The notes: generated by a model not told the origin, from the letters alone. DNA of 64,000 bases from Sphaerulina vaccinii (GCA_022570795.1 JAKUDP010000004.1:930001-994000); one strand, 5' to 3'. Shown: positions 1 through 10,398, counted from the stretch's first letter. Made by a program: numbers and translations.

Positions 1-238
1 GTTTGGCGTGCACATATTTGTCGTCGTCGGTCGGAGGCTGTGACAAGGCACCTCCGCCCACTCGTGAATTGCTTAACCCGCCAGCTTCGTTGTTCTTGGT
101 GCCCTTGGCTGTATTGGCGTCGTTGTTGATGACCGCGCTACCACTGCTGTCGATTCGCGAAAGGTTCCGTTCCGAGGCTGTTCGTCTGGCCTCGACTCGG
201 TATCGATCTTTGATGAGAGTTAGCAGCGGGTTTCCCAT
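1..238 (-). CDS. N-terminal part of an unrecognised protein, cut by the left edge
   Basis: The minus strand is open from an ATG at 238-236 to the window edge, giving the first 79 residues of a longer protein. It begins MGNPLLTLIKDRYRVEARRT and continues through a polar stretch rich in Ser, Asn, Gly and Asp (SSGSAVINND, QPPTDDDKY). Composition looks coding and the ATG is the first in frame. There is no signal peptide or membrane segment in the visible part, and I do not recognise the family. The hydrophilic start suggests a cytosolic or nuclear protein with a disordered N-terminus, but that is inference. The larger minus-strand frame over 138-620 begins at GTG and is a shadow of this gene. An intron further left cannot be excluded. 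Confidence 0.6.
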   Translation of the reverse strand, partial: MGNPLLTLIKDRYRVEARRTASERNLSRIDSSGSAVINNDANTAKGTKNNEAGGLSNSRVGGGALSQPPTDDDKYVHAK

Positions 239-1432
239 TCGCGTGTGCGGCCTCAGTCAGTGAACTGAAGGTGTGTTGAGGAGAGAAAGGAAGGAGAGTT
301 TGCCAGGCACGCGAAGGACTACCATGGCAGGAGGCAACCAAGCATTGCGAGACACAGCCACACAAAGGCGGTGGATCCTTGCGCGCCGCTGACCGGCTTG
401 GTGTCGGCGATAAGATAGTGAGGCGAGACATACGCATTGATTTCTTTGTGACTGAGTCCTGTGGTCCTTTCGACACGGTGCTGGACGTGTCTAGAATCGG
501 TATGAAGCTCAGTATGTATGGGAGCTGTGGAGGCACTGGATGAGCGCGTTGTTTGTACTTTGTATCAATGAAAGGGAATGCACGCCGGGTCTTGGAAGTG
601 AAATCTGGCCACGACGCCACAGTGACCCACTTTACTCGTCCACTTCGTCACTCCGCGGTACGCAACTATGCATGACTTTGACTACGATAACCTTGCTATA
701 TCCTGGCTATGAGGCGGTCAAGTCTTGACACCACGAACTGTTCGTCACCTCAGGCAAATGGCGACGCGACACTTGGCATCTCTTCAGCAACATGACCACT
801 GCCGTCATTGATGAGCACAATCGGCCGGCACCCGGGTGGCATCTCGCAGGACCTTGTGTTGATCTCTCCCCGCGATGCGGTAGTGGAACCTCTACTCACT
901 AGAGCCATATAGTGCCAGAGGTATATGAGGGGGAAGTGGCAGTACAAAAGCATACCATGATCAGTCAAGCACACGACAAGCTTCCTGCTTCGGCCGAGGA
1001 AGCTTTTGGCACCTGCAGGTAATTCTTGGTGTTGGTAGCTTGGTACAGCTCGTTCTCTAACAATGGTTGATCACGGCTTGCACTTCTCCGGGACCAAGAA
1101 GTCCGTGGTGAATTTCGTTGGATATATGCTACACTGATAATACATTAATGTTCATTCCATGACCATGCGGTAGACAGAAACACCTTAGATCAATCGAGGA
1201 TCTGCATGCCTTTGACATCCTCCACCCACAGCCTCGCCTATCTGCAGTTGTAGGATTCTATGGCGCCCCAGCATTGTAAGGCTGGACATCATGAAAAATG
1301 ATTCTGTAGAAAACCACAACCACAACCAATTCGTCTGGGCAGATGTTGAGTCGCCGTGGTAATTGTTTCGTGACATCGTGATGAACATAATATGTTTCTT
1401 CTTCGCTTCTCACGCTATGATTGGGCAGCGTA
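239..1432. other. intergenic, no supported gene
   Basis: About 1.2 kb between the start of the left-edge gene and the stop of the PHD-finger gene. It should hold the promoter of the first and the 3' UTR of the second. Open frames here are short, start at non-ATG codons or have no coding character. I see no RNA gene or repeat. Confidence 0.5.
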
Positions 1433-2956
1433 CTATACCAGCCCATCGCCACTGTGTATAGCAGCACCAGCTTTACCAGGTTCGTGATAGAGATGAGTGA
1501 AAGTGCCGTACGTGTTGTCATTGTCATCGTCAACAAGCCAATCCAGGTCTTCCGTCTCTGGTGGAAGTGTCGACATCAGTCCTTGACCTGGCCGGGGGTA
1601 GTTCTCCGGATGTACGTCTGAGGTGTATCCAGCATCATCTGGCGTCGGGACATTCCCGTTCTGTCGTGGAGGAACGGAAGTACTATTGGCTCTGCTTGGT
1701 ACAGTACTAGCCTGTCTGTTGAGTCCTGCAGGTTCCTTGCCCTTGCCTTCGAGAGGAGGCTGAGATGGTGGCATGTTACCATCACCGTTCACACCCGCTA
1801 GCAGTTCATCCCTGAACGTCGAGCTGAAGACTGGTAGATCTGGTCTGAAAGTCGTCGCCTTGACCAGAAGCGTCACCAGCATTCCTTGAGGTAGACTTGA
1901 GAAGTACTTCCGCCGTTGATCTTCACTCGCGCCTTGCACGCTACAAAAGCTCTTGACTTCGACGACGGGTACAGGGACGAATCTAGCTGCAGCGCATGGC
2001 TGGCAGTACCACTCCGCATCCTCCTGTTCGATCACATCCTGTTCAATTGGCGGCTTGTGGCACCACCTATGATAAGGCGCATTGCACCCATCGCAGAATA
2101 CAACAGGATTGCTGGCAGGACTACTACCACGCAAACATACTTTGCAGACTGCAGCTTGGGGGTTGCGATGATTGTATGCACGCTTTCGCTTGGGATTCGT
2201 GGTAGGAGAGGGTGGCGGAGGTACAAATGTGGTTGGCTTCTGTACTGAACGTCCAGACCTTGTCGCTGTGGCCACGGGTGTGATCTCAACACTGGAATCC
2301 GAGGCATCGCCATCCTCTTCGTCGTCGTCATCACCTCTCTTACGCTTGCCACCTTTGGCAGCACCTCTCCCACGCCCACTTCCACGTGGTCGCCCGCCAC
2401 CCCTCCCTCGCCCTCGTCCCCGCCCAGATACCGGCGTACCATTCTCAGTCTTGGCGATGGCGCTGTCGCTATGTGTTGGCCCACCATTAGTGGAAAGCCT
2501 TGGTCTTCCCGGCGGTCGACCTCCACGTCCTCTTGGCGTGCTAGTTGCACTTCCGCTGGCAGGCACTGTAGGAATCGCAAATTGAGTAGGCGTTGCCATG
2601 CTCATTGTTGTGTCTGGGCCAGGTGTCGTAGTCATTGCTTCTGCCGTGGTGCTCGCCTCAGGCACATTCGCACTAGGCTGGCTGATAGGACCGACCGCTT
2701 GAGCTGGCGGTATATCATTTGAGCTTGTATTCTCCGTATTGACTGCTGGCTGCGATACCGCGATCGTCATCTCAGTATCAGACTTCTTAAGCTCCGAATC
2801 AGTTGGCGGCGCAGAAGACAGGTCAGTATCGCTCGAAGGTTGCTCAGGTGGGGGAGCTGAAGTCTGCTGGGGTTCTTCTTCCTGGTCGTGCTCCATTCTG
2901 GTATTCTCCTCTGCCCCAGGCTGCGCAGAATCTGCATCCGGCATCGAGGTATCCAT
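1433..2956 (-). CDS. PHD-finger protein with AT-hooks
   Basis: Single open frame of 507 aa from an ATG at 2956. Residues 1-140 are acidic and Pro/Ser/Thr-rich. GRP-type AT-hook motifs lie near 142-153 (RGRGGRPPGRPR) and 176-198, followed by a basic KRKR patch and an acidic run. A PHD finger spans about 268-322 with the full C4HC3 set: CKVC, CDGC, the H and C of YHRWC, and CQPC. The C-terminus carries a PPETEDLDWLVDDD motif that I recall from fungal PHD proteins of this type. PHD fingers generally read histone H3 tails and AT-hooks bind the minor groove of AT-rich DNA, so a nuclear chromatin-associated regulator is inferred; the target is unknown. The gene is divergent from the regulator at 3182, with 225 bp between the start codons. 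A small intron near the last codons is possible. Confidence 0.85.
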   Translation of the reverse strand: MDTSMPDADSAQPGAEENTRMEHDQEEEPQQTSAPPPEQPSSDTDLSSAPPTDSELKKSDTEMTIAVSQPAVNTENTSSNDIPPAQAVGPISQPSANVPEASTTAEAMTTTPGPDTTMSMATPTQFAIPTVPASGSATSTPRGRGGRPPGRPRLSTNGGPTHSDSAIAKTENGTPVSGRGRGRGRGGGRPRGSGRGRGAAKGGKRKRGDDDDEEDGDASDSSVEITPVATATRSGRSVQKPTTFVPPPPSPTTNPKRKRAYNHRNPQAAVCKVCLRGSSPASNPVVFCDGCNAPYHRWCHKPPIEQDVIEQEDAEWYCQPCAAARFVPVPVVEVKSFCSVQGASEDQRRKYFSSLPQGMLVTLLVKATTFRPDLPVFSSTFRDELLAGVNGDGNMPPSQPPLEGKGKEPAGLNRQASTVPSRANSTSVPPRQNGNVPTPDDAGYTSDVHPENYPRPGQGLMSTLPPETEDLDWLVDDDNDNTYGTFTHLYHEPGKAGAAIHSGDGLV

Positions 2957-3181
2957 CCTGTATCATGAGTATACCATTGGCATGGAAGAGTGTGTTGTCA
3001 ATGGGGTGGTATGCTTGGCCGATGACATGAGGTTCACCAATGCCGAGCTCGCGCCGCGAGGAGGAAGCAGCTTTCGCGTCCTACGCGTTTCTCCCAGTTA
3101 CATGTCCACCACACTCAACATTAGCACCAACATGCTTGCGAAGAGGGTCGCTGACATTGAAACTGGCTTCTGGTACTCAGC
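2957..3181. promoter_or_regulatory. shared divergent promoter region
   Basis: The 225 bp between the ATGs of the PHD-finger gene and the fungal_trans_2-like gene must contain both promoters and 5' UTRs. No TATA box or known operator could be picked out with confidence. Confidence 0.45.
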
Positions 3182-4857
3182 ATGCCGAAGAAGAAGGCTG
3201 CGCCAGCCTCCAGCGATGGCTTCCAGTTCGTGGTATCAAATGGACCAAAGCCACCTTCAGATCCAGCTGTCAGGACTATGATACGACGGCAGGCCATGAA
3301 AGATGTTGGATTGGAAAGACAAACGCGAAACAGCCGTGGGCGGGTCAGTCAGACACCATCGATCGCATCGCCGAATGGAGCACACAATGTGCAGAGGCAG
3401 GATCGCGAGAGTGATAGCAAGAGCATGGCCTCGAGCTCACCGTCTGACAACAACCAAGTCAGTCCTAGTACATCAAGCTGGGATTCGTGGGACCTTGATG
3501 GGACTGAGGAGCTACTTGTCCCATCGAGGAGGCAGGAGCAGGCTGTCTCGTGGACGCTGTATGCTCCATTCTTGAGCAATGACAATGCGTACGAAGCAGC
3601 GAAGTCGCGCTTCGGCGTTGATCTTTCAATGCTGGAGCTACTCACCGGATTCAGCGTTGGCAAGACCACCATTGGACAACTAGCTGAAGACCCAATGCGC
3701 ATGTATTCACTCGTGTCTGAGCCAGTCCCCACCGATTCATTTCTCTCGCTCGTGCCGCAGAGATATGGTTCCAGCAAGGTTGTTGCAGCTGCGGTAGATT
3801 GTCTTCTAGCAAAGGCATCCAGTGTGCTCATTCCATACGCTATGAATGAGCTCGATCTGTCGAAGCTGTACGCCATAGCTCTGAGGACTTTACAGGATGC
3901 CATCGTGGACTGCACGTCTTGTACGTTCTCCTGCACAAGTCTGCATTAGTAGCACTAACAAGAGATATAGCGACCACTTCTGAGGTACTGTGTGCCGTAC
4001 AAATGATGACACTACATGAGTTACTCGACCCCTCGCAGATGACTGCCTGGTCGCACCATGTCTCTGGCAGCATCCGACTCATGAGGCATCGTGCTCCTAC
4101 ATCACTCGACAGTGAATATGAAAGAGCATTGTTCCAATGCCATGTTGGCCCAGTCGTATCAGAAGCTCTCCACAGCAATACCCATTGTGAGTGCTTGCCC
4201 GCCTTAAATAGGAATAAATGTTCGCTGACAGGAGTATTCACAGGCTACTTGGCAGAGCCTACCTGGACAGCTTTGTACGAATCGTTGATTGAACCCAGCG
4301 AGCATTTGACGCAGCGACACGAACTTGTGATCAACGCCCGCAAGCTCATATTCATCTTGCCAGGCTTATGGTACGACATAGGAGAGGTCATGAAGTCCCC
4401 AGGCCAGATCGATGACTCCAGATCAGCCTCGTTGGAGGACGACTGTCGTCGACTGCACACAGCATACCATGCCTGGCTCGATGCCTACAGGGAGCACTGT
4501 CTAGCTCGCTCGCTTGCAATACCTACAGAGCATGAGGTCAGTATCAGAAGAGAGATCCTTGGTCAGGCCTTGGAATCGTTGCTCATTGTCGAGCTTTTAC
4601 TCGCTTCCGTGTGTCCTTGTGCAATAGCCGTGGAGATGGAGATTCAGGCCCTCGCTACTCGCATCATGGATCTGCAGAGCCAGCCCAGTCCGAAGAACTC
4701 GTGGCTCTTCACAGGACAGGAGATCGGCGTCGCTCAGGTGGCCATGTTAACGAATGGACTGTTCACAGAAGATCTGAGCGCTATGGCCACAGAAGAGAAG
4801 ACGGCAAGACTACGCGAAAGGTACATGACTTGGAGTGGAGCCTTGAGAGGCTCTTGA
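3182..4857 (+). CDS. fungal_trans_2-like regulator without zinc cluster
   Basis: Three exons: 3182-3920, 3971-4186 and 4244-4857, giving about 522 aa. Intron 1 (50 nt) has GTACGT, a CTAAC branch and ATAG. Intron 2 (57 nt) has GTGAGT, CTGAC and CACAG; an AG at 4230-4231 would also keep frame. The N-terminus (FQFVVSNGPKPPSDPAVRT followed by MIRRQAMKD) matches the start seen in many ascomycete proteins that carry the fungal_trans_2 (PF11951) helical domain but no Zn2Cys6 cluster. The remainder (LSMLELLTGFSVG, HHVSGSIRLMRHRAP, ELVINARKLIFILPGLWYDI) agrees with that domain. No cysteine cluster is present, so direct DNA binding by a zinc cluster is unlikely. A nuclear regulatory role is inferred from the family only. 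It converges on the MAPEG gene with 26 bp between the stop codons. Confidence 0.75.
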
Positions 4858-4883
4858 ACTGGATAATTGTGAACATCTGGAAC

Positions 4884-5409
4884 TTAAACATCTGTTGCCA
4901 TGACGCTTCCTGCTCGCCAGAGCGCCATCATAGGAATGCCGATACTCCACGCATACGCACCAGTCCTTGCCTACGAAACAGTCAGTCACCACGCCTATGA
5001 TCCGCGGACAACAATAATCAATACTTACATAAGCCAATACATCGTTCTTGACACCCAAGTACAACCCCATATACACCACTCTCGCAGTGAAGAAGCTCCA
5101 TGCAACAGAACTCAAATCCTCAGCTGGAAGCTTTGCGACATTCCCCGCTAGTATCGCGGCTGCGTACAGAGGGAACACCTCGAGAGAGTTGAGATGTGCG
5201 CCACGTGCTCGCGCGAGGTGATTCCAGAGATCTTTGGGCAGAATTGTCTTAAAACTTTCGAGATTCGTGCGTGGCATTGCGACTGACATGTGGTTTCTTG
5301 TTGCGATCATGAGACGAGTGAGGCCATAGAGATGGGGTGTCAGAGCGAGGCCGAATGCTAGTGGGATTGTCTGGAGAGAGTTGTTCTGCATTGTCGAGGA
5401 GGTGGTCAT
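4884..5409 (-). CDS. MAPEG family membrane protein
   Basis: Two exons: 5029-5409 and 4884-4970, with a 58-nt intron (4971-5028; GTAAGT donor, GTGACTGACTG branch region, CGTAG acceptor) in phase 0. The product is 155 aa, typical of MAPEG (membrane-associated proteins in eicosanoid and glutathione metabolism). Supporting features are the N-terminal hydrophobic stretch with TRLMIATRNHMS, the ARARGAHLNSLEVFPLYAAA segment (RxxxxHxNxxE is the family signature), a third hydrophobic stretch (ARVVYMGLYLGV) and a final helix in exon 2 (GAYAWSIGIPMMALW). Family members are four-helix trimers, often glutathione S-transferases or peroxidases; the substrate cannot be told from sequence. Without splicing the frame runs on into an unrelated tail. 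Confidence 0.85.
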
Positions 5410-6060
5410 GATGGAATGATTAATCTGTTTGATGATGCATGAACTTCGAAAGAAAGAAATGATGCAGGCTTCACGGGCTACTTATGCACACTGAGTTGTC
5501 CTCAGTGACTCTATATGATCCCTGCCATTGTCCGTTTCTGGGATATGGTCGACTAGCCAAGACTCGAAGCCTTGGAAGGATCAACAGAGTTTGGGATACT
5601 GATGACCGCTTCGGGGATAGTCTGTGAGAATACTACTTTCCAGTAATGGGAAGAAACGAGCTCACATAGAAAAGAAAGATCAAGGCTTGAGATGTTAGCT
5701 GTTACCGCTGCGCGCTGTCTTTACTCTGGGCTGACTAGACTGCAGCGAATGCGAGCGCGAAGAACACACGCCAGTCCCTCAGCCACCTTTCCGTCACTTC
5801 ATGTTCTTTCTCTTGCGATACTCTTCTATTGGGACCCATGTGATACGGTATGCAGACCCATCTGCTACGAAAAATCGCTCTCGTCCTCATCCTCAACTCT
5901 GAGCGCTACCTTTCCCTTCTCTTTCCTATTGAGTTGCCCATCATGGAACGGCTTTGGTTTTGTGCCACGATTTGAATCGTCGTATTCTCGCCTTGTGGTC
6001 GACTACCATGGCGTTGATAGCTTTGAAGTGCGTCGTTGGCGGTGGCGAACAGGCCTGCCG
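5410..6060. other. intergenic, no supported gene
   Basis: Upstream side of the MAPEG gene. A plus-strand open frame from an ATG at 5692 has no recognisable content and overlaps the tentative minus-strand gene. A minus-strand frame at 5906-6127 looks mildly coding (residues such as HAGDTNIDSASSPANLTAGL) and might be a further exon of the gene at 6061-6562, but I found no splice pair that joins it in frame. Confidence 0.3.
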
Positions 6061-6562
6061 TCAGGTTCGCTGGGGAGGAGGCCGAGTCGATGTTCGTATC
6101 TCCTGCATGCAGCGCACATGCGTACATGCCGACACCACTTCTCGCACAATCAGCTTCATCTTGGAGCTGTCCTGCTCGTGAGCTTCGACGAGGCCGCTAC
6201 TTACAAGATCGCTGATGACGGGGAGCCCGAATGCCATGGTACGTGGGAGAGTCGCCCAGTATGTCTGCCTGACTTGTTTGTGGATTTCGTGAGGATGTTG
6301 AGTATACAAAGTCTCGACACGTCTCATCAAACTCTAGAGATGGTACTATGCACGTGGAAATAACAATCAGGACCACTATCGTGTGAACTCACCCATAATC
6401 TGGCATTGGATTCGATTCATACTGTGAGCGCTAAAGGTACCATATGGACATGCCTCCCAGAGATCTCACCTCTTTGAGCGTTGTACCGAAACAGTCATCC
6501 CTGAGATCCCGTCGCTCGCAGTGCCTGAATCCCATTTGTTCCCGCCTCGATCTGACGGCCAT
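6061..6562 (-). CDS. tentative small three-exon gene, unrecognised
   Basis: Reading the minus strand from an ATG at 6562, three exons join in frame: 6470-6562 (31 codons, ending TTLKE), 6393-6421 (encoding YESNPMPDY) and 6331 downwards (LMRRVETLYTQHPHEIHK and on). Introns are 48 nt (GTGAGA...CTCACAG) and 61 nt (GTGAGT...CTAGAG). The third exon reads ATLPRTMAFGLPVISDL and then meets a GTAAGT at 6204-6199. If that is not used, the frame stops at 6061 and the protein has about 130 aa. If it is used, the 3' end is unresolved. I do not recognise the family. The consistent frame through two canonical introns is the main support. Confidence 0.35.
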
Positions 6563-7059
6563 CGCTGCGGCAGTATGTAAGGGTTGACCTTACTTGATCC
6601 ATAGAACCCACCTCGTCTCGTAGTCCAGCTCTTCCATAAGCAAATAACCCCGAACCTCGAAGTAAACATTACCTCAACGCCAGTACCAAATGCATTTCGA
6701 AAGTGCCTTCCTGCGTGTACGCTCGCTGTACAACAATCCGTATCCGTGACCGTAAAAGTGCTGGAGTGATCCTTGCTCAAGAAAACGTGGCTCAGCCTTG
6801 CTTACTGTCAAAGAATCGTTCGTGATTTCGCGTCCACCCTGTACAAATCTACAGCATAGGGAGGGCAATGTCCATAAAGAAAGCCTCCGTAGGGGTATCG
6901 TTGATGCGTACTCAGTCGCTCTGCTCGCTTGCTCGCTCGCTGTGTTGTCACGCCATGCATCTCGCATTCTCGCTCGCCTTTACGTCTTGGCAGCACTTGC
7001 TTTTTGACGCCTTTCAAATGCACTTCGTGATCTCATCCCATCGTACTGCACGGACTCGC
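6563..7059. other. intergenic, no supported gene
   Basis: Lies between the stop of the Sch9-type kinase and the tentative small gene. It should contain the kinase 3' UTR. Overlapping minus-strand frames here begin at non-ATG codons and show no family resemblance. A possible acceptor (CTGCCGCAG) sits just above the ATG at 6562, which may reflect a 5' UTR intron of the small gene. Confidence 0.35.
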
Positions 7060-9753
7060 TCAAATGTCATCGAGCATACCGTGGTTGAAGTCGCCATCAG
7101 CGCTCTCGCTCTTGGCGCTGGTTGGCTCAAGCCCGCTCATTCTGTCTCCTGCTCGGTTGCTGAAGGTACGTGTCAGGCCGTTGTTATCGACACCATCCAT
7201 ACCCATGTCGCGATCGGCGTAGTGTTGTTCGAGTGTGCTTTCGTCCACAAAAGTGAAGCCCTTGAACTGGTTCTGCATCGTTGGGCTCAAAGGAGTGCTT
7301 TCATCGTGAATACCACTAGCGAGTGCCGCTGCTCTGGCATTCAGCGAGTTCTGATCTCCAGAAGTCAACGCGTTGGTAAATTCAGGGTCAAAGTTGCTGG
7401 TGTCAAGTTCGCCCTTCAGCTTTGGCTTGAAAGGTGGCGCAATGGTCTTCTTGCCGAGCGCGACCCAGTCAACGTCGTTGAAGAATGGATGATCCATGAG
7501 CTCTTCAGCATCTTTCTTCGCTCCAAGTCGGTGTGCAGGATTTCGGTTGAGCAAGCCTTTGACAAAGCTACGTCCCTCGGCTGACAGCGCGTCTCTAGGG
7601 AATCGCACCTTGCCAAAGGCAATGTTCTTGTACATCTGTTGGGTGTCCTCGGCATAGAATGGAGACCATCCACAGCACATCTCGAAGACCAAGACGCCTA
7701 ACGACCAGAAGTCAACCATCTTGGTGTATCCTTGCTCGTCTAGGAGTACCTCTGGTGCGAGATATTCAGTCGTGCCGCAGAAAGTGTTCGTCGTATCGTT
7801 CTTCGCCAGGTTCGCTTTCGACAAGCCGAAGTCGCATAGGGCAATGTGTCCATTTGCATCCAGCAAGATGTTCTCAGGCTTGAGATCGCGGTACACAATG
7901 TCGTGCTGGTGCAGATGTCGCAACGCTAAGATCAATTCCGCAATGTAGAACTTTGCTCTTTCTTCCACGAATCTGCCCTCCTTTTGCAAATGCCAGAAGA
8001 GCTCGCCGCCGGACATGTAGTCTGTGACCAGGTATAGATCTGCAGCGGTCTGGAAGGAGAACTTTAGGCCCACAATGAACGGAGACTCTGTCGTCGCTGT
8101 TCTCACCAGAATGTTGCGCTCGCCGATAGTGTGCTGGATCTCCTTCTTCTGGACAATAACCTTCTTGGATAGCACTTTCATGGCGTAGATGCGCTTAGTA
8201 TCACGCTTTCGTACTTGGAAGACTTGGCCAAAGGTACCCTTGCCAATCAACTTGAGGATCTCGAAGTCATCGGGTCCGAAAGTTTTCTTGCCCGCGATGT
8301 GGAATGCAAGCTTGATGTGCAGCTCGCCGCTCACGGTCTCGGTCAAGCCCTCTCTCGGCTGCAGCTTGAACCAGTCTTCGTGCTGATGCTCGTAGTCGCT
8401 CAAGTCAAGCGGCAAACGCACATGTCCGATGAACGACTCGTTGTTAGCGCGGTCGTATACGGAGATGTCGATCTCGTTGTTGTCGCCCACAACGTCGAAT
8501 GTTGCCTTGTGTCTCCACACCGGGTCTGTCGTCTCTTGCTGCTTGTTGTGCGAGCCTCTTCGCAGATCCGAAATGTTCGTCGAGCTTGTTTGTCTGCTCT
8601 TGGGGCCTAGGCCAGGGATCGCCATAGCCACTCCTTGCCCGCTACCCATACGCTTCATGGCCACACCCTTTGCCAAGTTCTCCTCCTGTGGCTTCTCATC
8701 GTCTATGGCCATCTCATCCTCCTTTGGTCCACCAGAAATGTCCTCATTGAGTTGGAATATGCAGACCACATACGGGTCTGTTGCAGGCCGTAGCCCTCTG
8801 CCCTCTTCGATGCTGATCTCCAACTGCCCTCTAAGCGAGCCAATAACTGCACCCTGGGAGTTGCTCGAACTCGATCGACTCGATTTGGCGGCTTTCGCGT
8901 GCGATACATCGTCTTTGTTCGATCTGCTTGCGAGTGACCCGGATCGAGGGGTCTGTGGTGGTGTGTTCTGAGATTCGTCCTGCGTTAGCACCTTTTCTTG
9001 CGCACGAGGCGATTGAGGTGGTGGAGATGTGGAACGCGTAGCAGATGTGTTATCTGGAGCAGGTGCTTCATCAGACGCAGGATTTGAAATGTGAGCAGCA
9101 GGGGCATCAGTCAAAGTGAGAATGCTCTTCAACGCAGAAGACAGCGTGTTCCGGCGCAGCTGTGACGGGATGCTGGTCAGGCTCTTCTTCCGCTCGCCCC
9201 ATGAGCGCTTGCGGTCTGAAGACACCAACCGCTCTTCGCCAGAGCCGCCCAGTACATCGGCCATACGCAGAAATGAAGAGGAGTTAGACAGCGGAGGCGT
9301 AGGAAGTTGAGACTGCTGTAGGTCTGTAGAGCCGGCGTGCTGCTTCTCGTGTGGTAACAGTGGTGGCGACTCCCACTGCGAGCTGTGGCCACTGCGTGGC
9401 GAGTTGGGCGCAGTAGGTAGAAGGGTCTGAGTTGCGTTGGGCTGAGCTTGATTGCCACCCACGAGCGCTTGATTCAAGGCTGCGACTGCCGGACTTTGCT
9501 CCTGGTGCTCCTGCTGCGTTGGCTCCTTCTCTCCTGCGGACTGCGATTTCTCATGCATGGCCGGTTGTGCAAGTGCTGGGGAATCTGTGGTATTCTTGGG
9601 GGCCTTGAAAGAGTCACGAACCTGAGCAAAATAACTATTCACCAATTGGGGCAATCGCTTGTCCTGGTGAGCATCGGGGCGCGGCGTAGCTGTGCCATTG
9701 GGCGGCGTGGAAGCACCACTACCAATTTGGTCGTGATGATCGTCTTCGGCCAT
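7060..9753 (-). CDS. sch9: Sch9-type AGC protein kinase with C2 domain
   Basis: Product of 897 aa from the ATG at 9753 (MAEDDHHDQ). The disordered, Ser/Pro-rich N-terminal third is followed by a C2-like domain at about 305-485 (GQLEISIEEGRGL, DPYVVCIFQL, TDPVWRHKATFDV). The kinase domain is at about 497-755 with a GKGTFGQV glycine loop, catalytic Lys in YAMKVL, YRDLKPEN, DFG and T-loop NTFCGTTEYLAPE. The AGC tail has a turn-motif region (STPLSPT) and a hydrophobic motif (FKGFTFV) near 831-837. C2 plus AGC kinase is the hallmark of fungal Sch9/SchA, the nutrient-sensing kinase phosphorylated by TORC1 at the hydrophobic motif and by PDK1 at the T-loop. The frame above this ATG has only a GTG, but a good acceptor (CTGAC...CACACAG) lies just upstream at about 9766-9772. 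An N-terminal coding exon is therefore possible; see 10328-10398. Confidence 0.9.
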   Translation of the reverse strand: MAEDDHHDQIGSGASTPPNGTATPRPDAHQDKRLPQLVNSYFAQVRDSFKAPKNTTDSPALAQPAMHEKSQSAGEKEPTQQEHQEQSPAVAALNQALVGGNQAQPNATQTLLPTAPNSPRSGHSSQWESPPLLPHEKQHAGSTDLQQSQLPTPPLSNSSSFLRMADVLGGSGEERLVSSDRKRSWGERKKSLTSIPSQLRRNTLSSALKSILTLTDAPAAHISNPASDEAPAPDNTSATRSTSPPPQSPRAQEKVLTQDESQNTPPQTPRSGSLASRSNKDDVSHAKAAKSSRSSSSNSQGAVIGSLRGQLEISIEEGRGLRPATDPYVVCIFQLNEDISGGPKEDEMAIDDEKPQEENLAKGVAMKRMGSGQGVAMAIPGLGPKSRQTSSTNISDLRRGSHNKQQETTDPVWRHKATFDVVGDNNEIDISVYDRANNESFIGHVRLPLDLSDYEHQHEDWFKLQPREGLTETVSGELHIKLAFHIAGKKTFGPDDFEILKLIGKGTFGQVFQVRKRDTKRIYAMKVLSKKVIVQKKEIQHTIGERNILVRTATTESPFIVGLKFSFQTAADLYLVTDYMSGGELFWHLQKEGRFVEERAKFYIAELILALRHLHQHDIVYRDLKPENILLDANGHIALCDFGLSKANLAKNDTTNTFCGTTEYLAPEVLLDEQGYTKMVDFWSLGVLVFEMCCGWSPFYAEDTQQMYKNIAFGKVRFPRDALSAEGRSFVKGLLNRNPAHRLGAKKDAEELMDHPFFNDVDWVALGKKTIAPPFKPKLKGELDTSNFDPEFTNALTSGDQNSLNARAAALASGIHDESTPLSPTMQNQFKGFTFVDESTLEQHYADRDMGMDGVDNNGLTRTFSNRAGDRMSGLEPTSAKSESADGDFNHGMLDDI

Positions 9754-10327
9754 GGTCGTCCTGCTGTGTGGGTAGAGTAAGTCAGCACTTATTTCGGTCT
9801 CCTGATATGTCTCGCGGTCTCGTGGCACAATCCGGTTGCGACATGTAAGGCTGAATAAAACAGAGGGAACCAGAGCTCATCAATCCAGTTTCGGGGTATT
9901 TCCAGTATTTCCAGCTGGCGAACTACGAAATTGAATACGCCTGTGATTCGCTTTCTAAGTAGAACCGACTGCCAAGCCGAGGATGTGGCGTAAGAGGGAA
10001 TCCGATGCAATGAAAATCCGATTACAACCGCAGAGCACCCCACTTGCTGAGTTGCCGGCCTCGAAATAGAGGAGGGCTCTGAGGATCTGAATTTTGCAGT
10101 TTTGGTTGTTGGGAGATGATTTGTGGTCCTGCTGAGTTTATTGCTCTGTCTGGGACTCGGTGCCACCACTCTGATTTGCCGTTGCACAGTCCCGCTTCCA
10201 GAATTCCCGTAGAAGCTGATGGGTCTCTCGTGGCCAAGACGAGATCTGGAGAATCTTGCTGACGGATGCCAAGTGGGCCATTCGATGACGACAAGGAGGA
10301 GTGCAATGTAGGAGATTAGAGACTTAC

Positions 10328-10398
10328 CCATGCATGAGAGATTGACGCAGCAAATCGACTGCGCCGTGCTGGCCGAATGCGTCGCTGGAGTGGGACAT
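10328..10398 (-). other. possible 5' coding exon of the Sch9-type kinase
   Basis: A strong donor (GG|GTAAGT, intron from 10327) ends an open frame that joins in frame to the kinase acceptor near 9766 (the protein would read SLMHGRTTMAEDD). Both CAG acceptor choices keep frame. The nearest in-frame ATG is at 10398, giving about 25 extra residues (MSHSSDAFGQHGAVDLLRQS and on). The same frame stays open up to 10659, low in complexity and without an ATG, below a TGA at 10662-10660, so a still earlier exon is conceivable. The intron would be about 560 nt, long for this window. Alternatively this is only a 5' UTR exon and translation starts at 9753. Confidence 0.4.

Noticed and set aside
138..620. 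160-codon minus-strand open frame
   Set aside because: Starts at GTG, is low in complexity, and overlaps the better left-edge gene in another frame.
5692..6363. 223-codon plus-strand ATG frame
   Set aside because: No domain or coding character; it lies antisense to the tentative small gene with better splice support.
6868..7584. 238-codon plus-strand open frame
   Set aside because: Antisense shadow of the Sch9-type kinase C-terminus.
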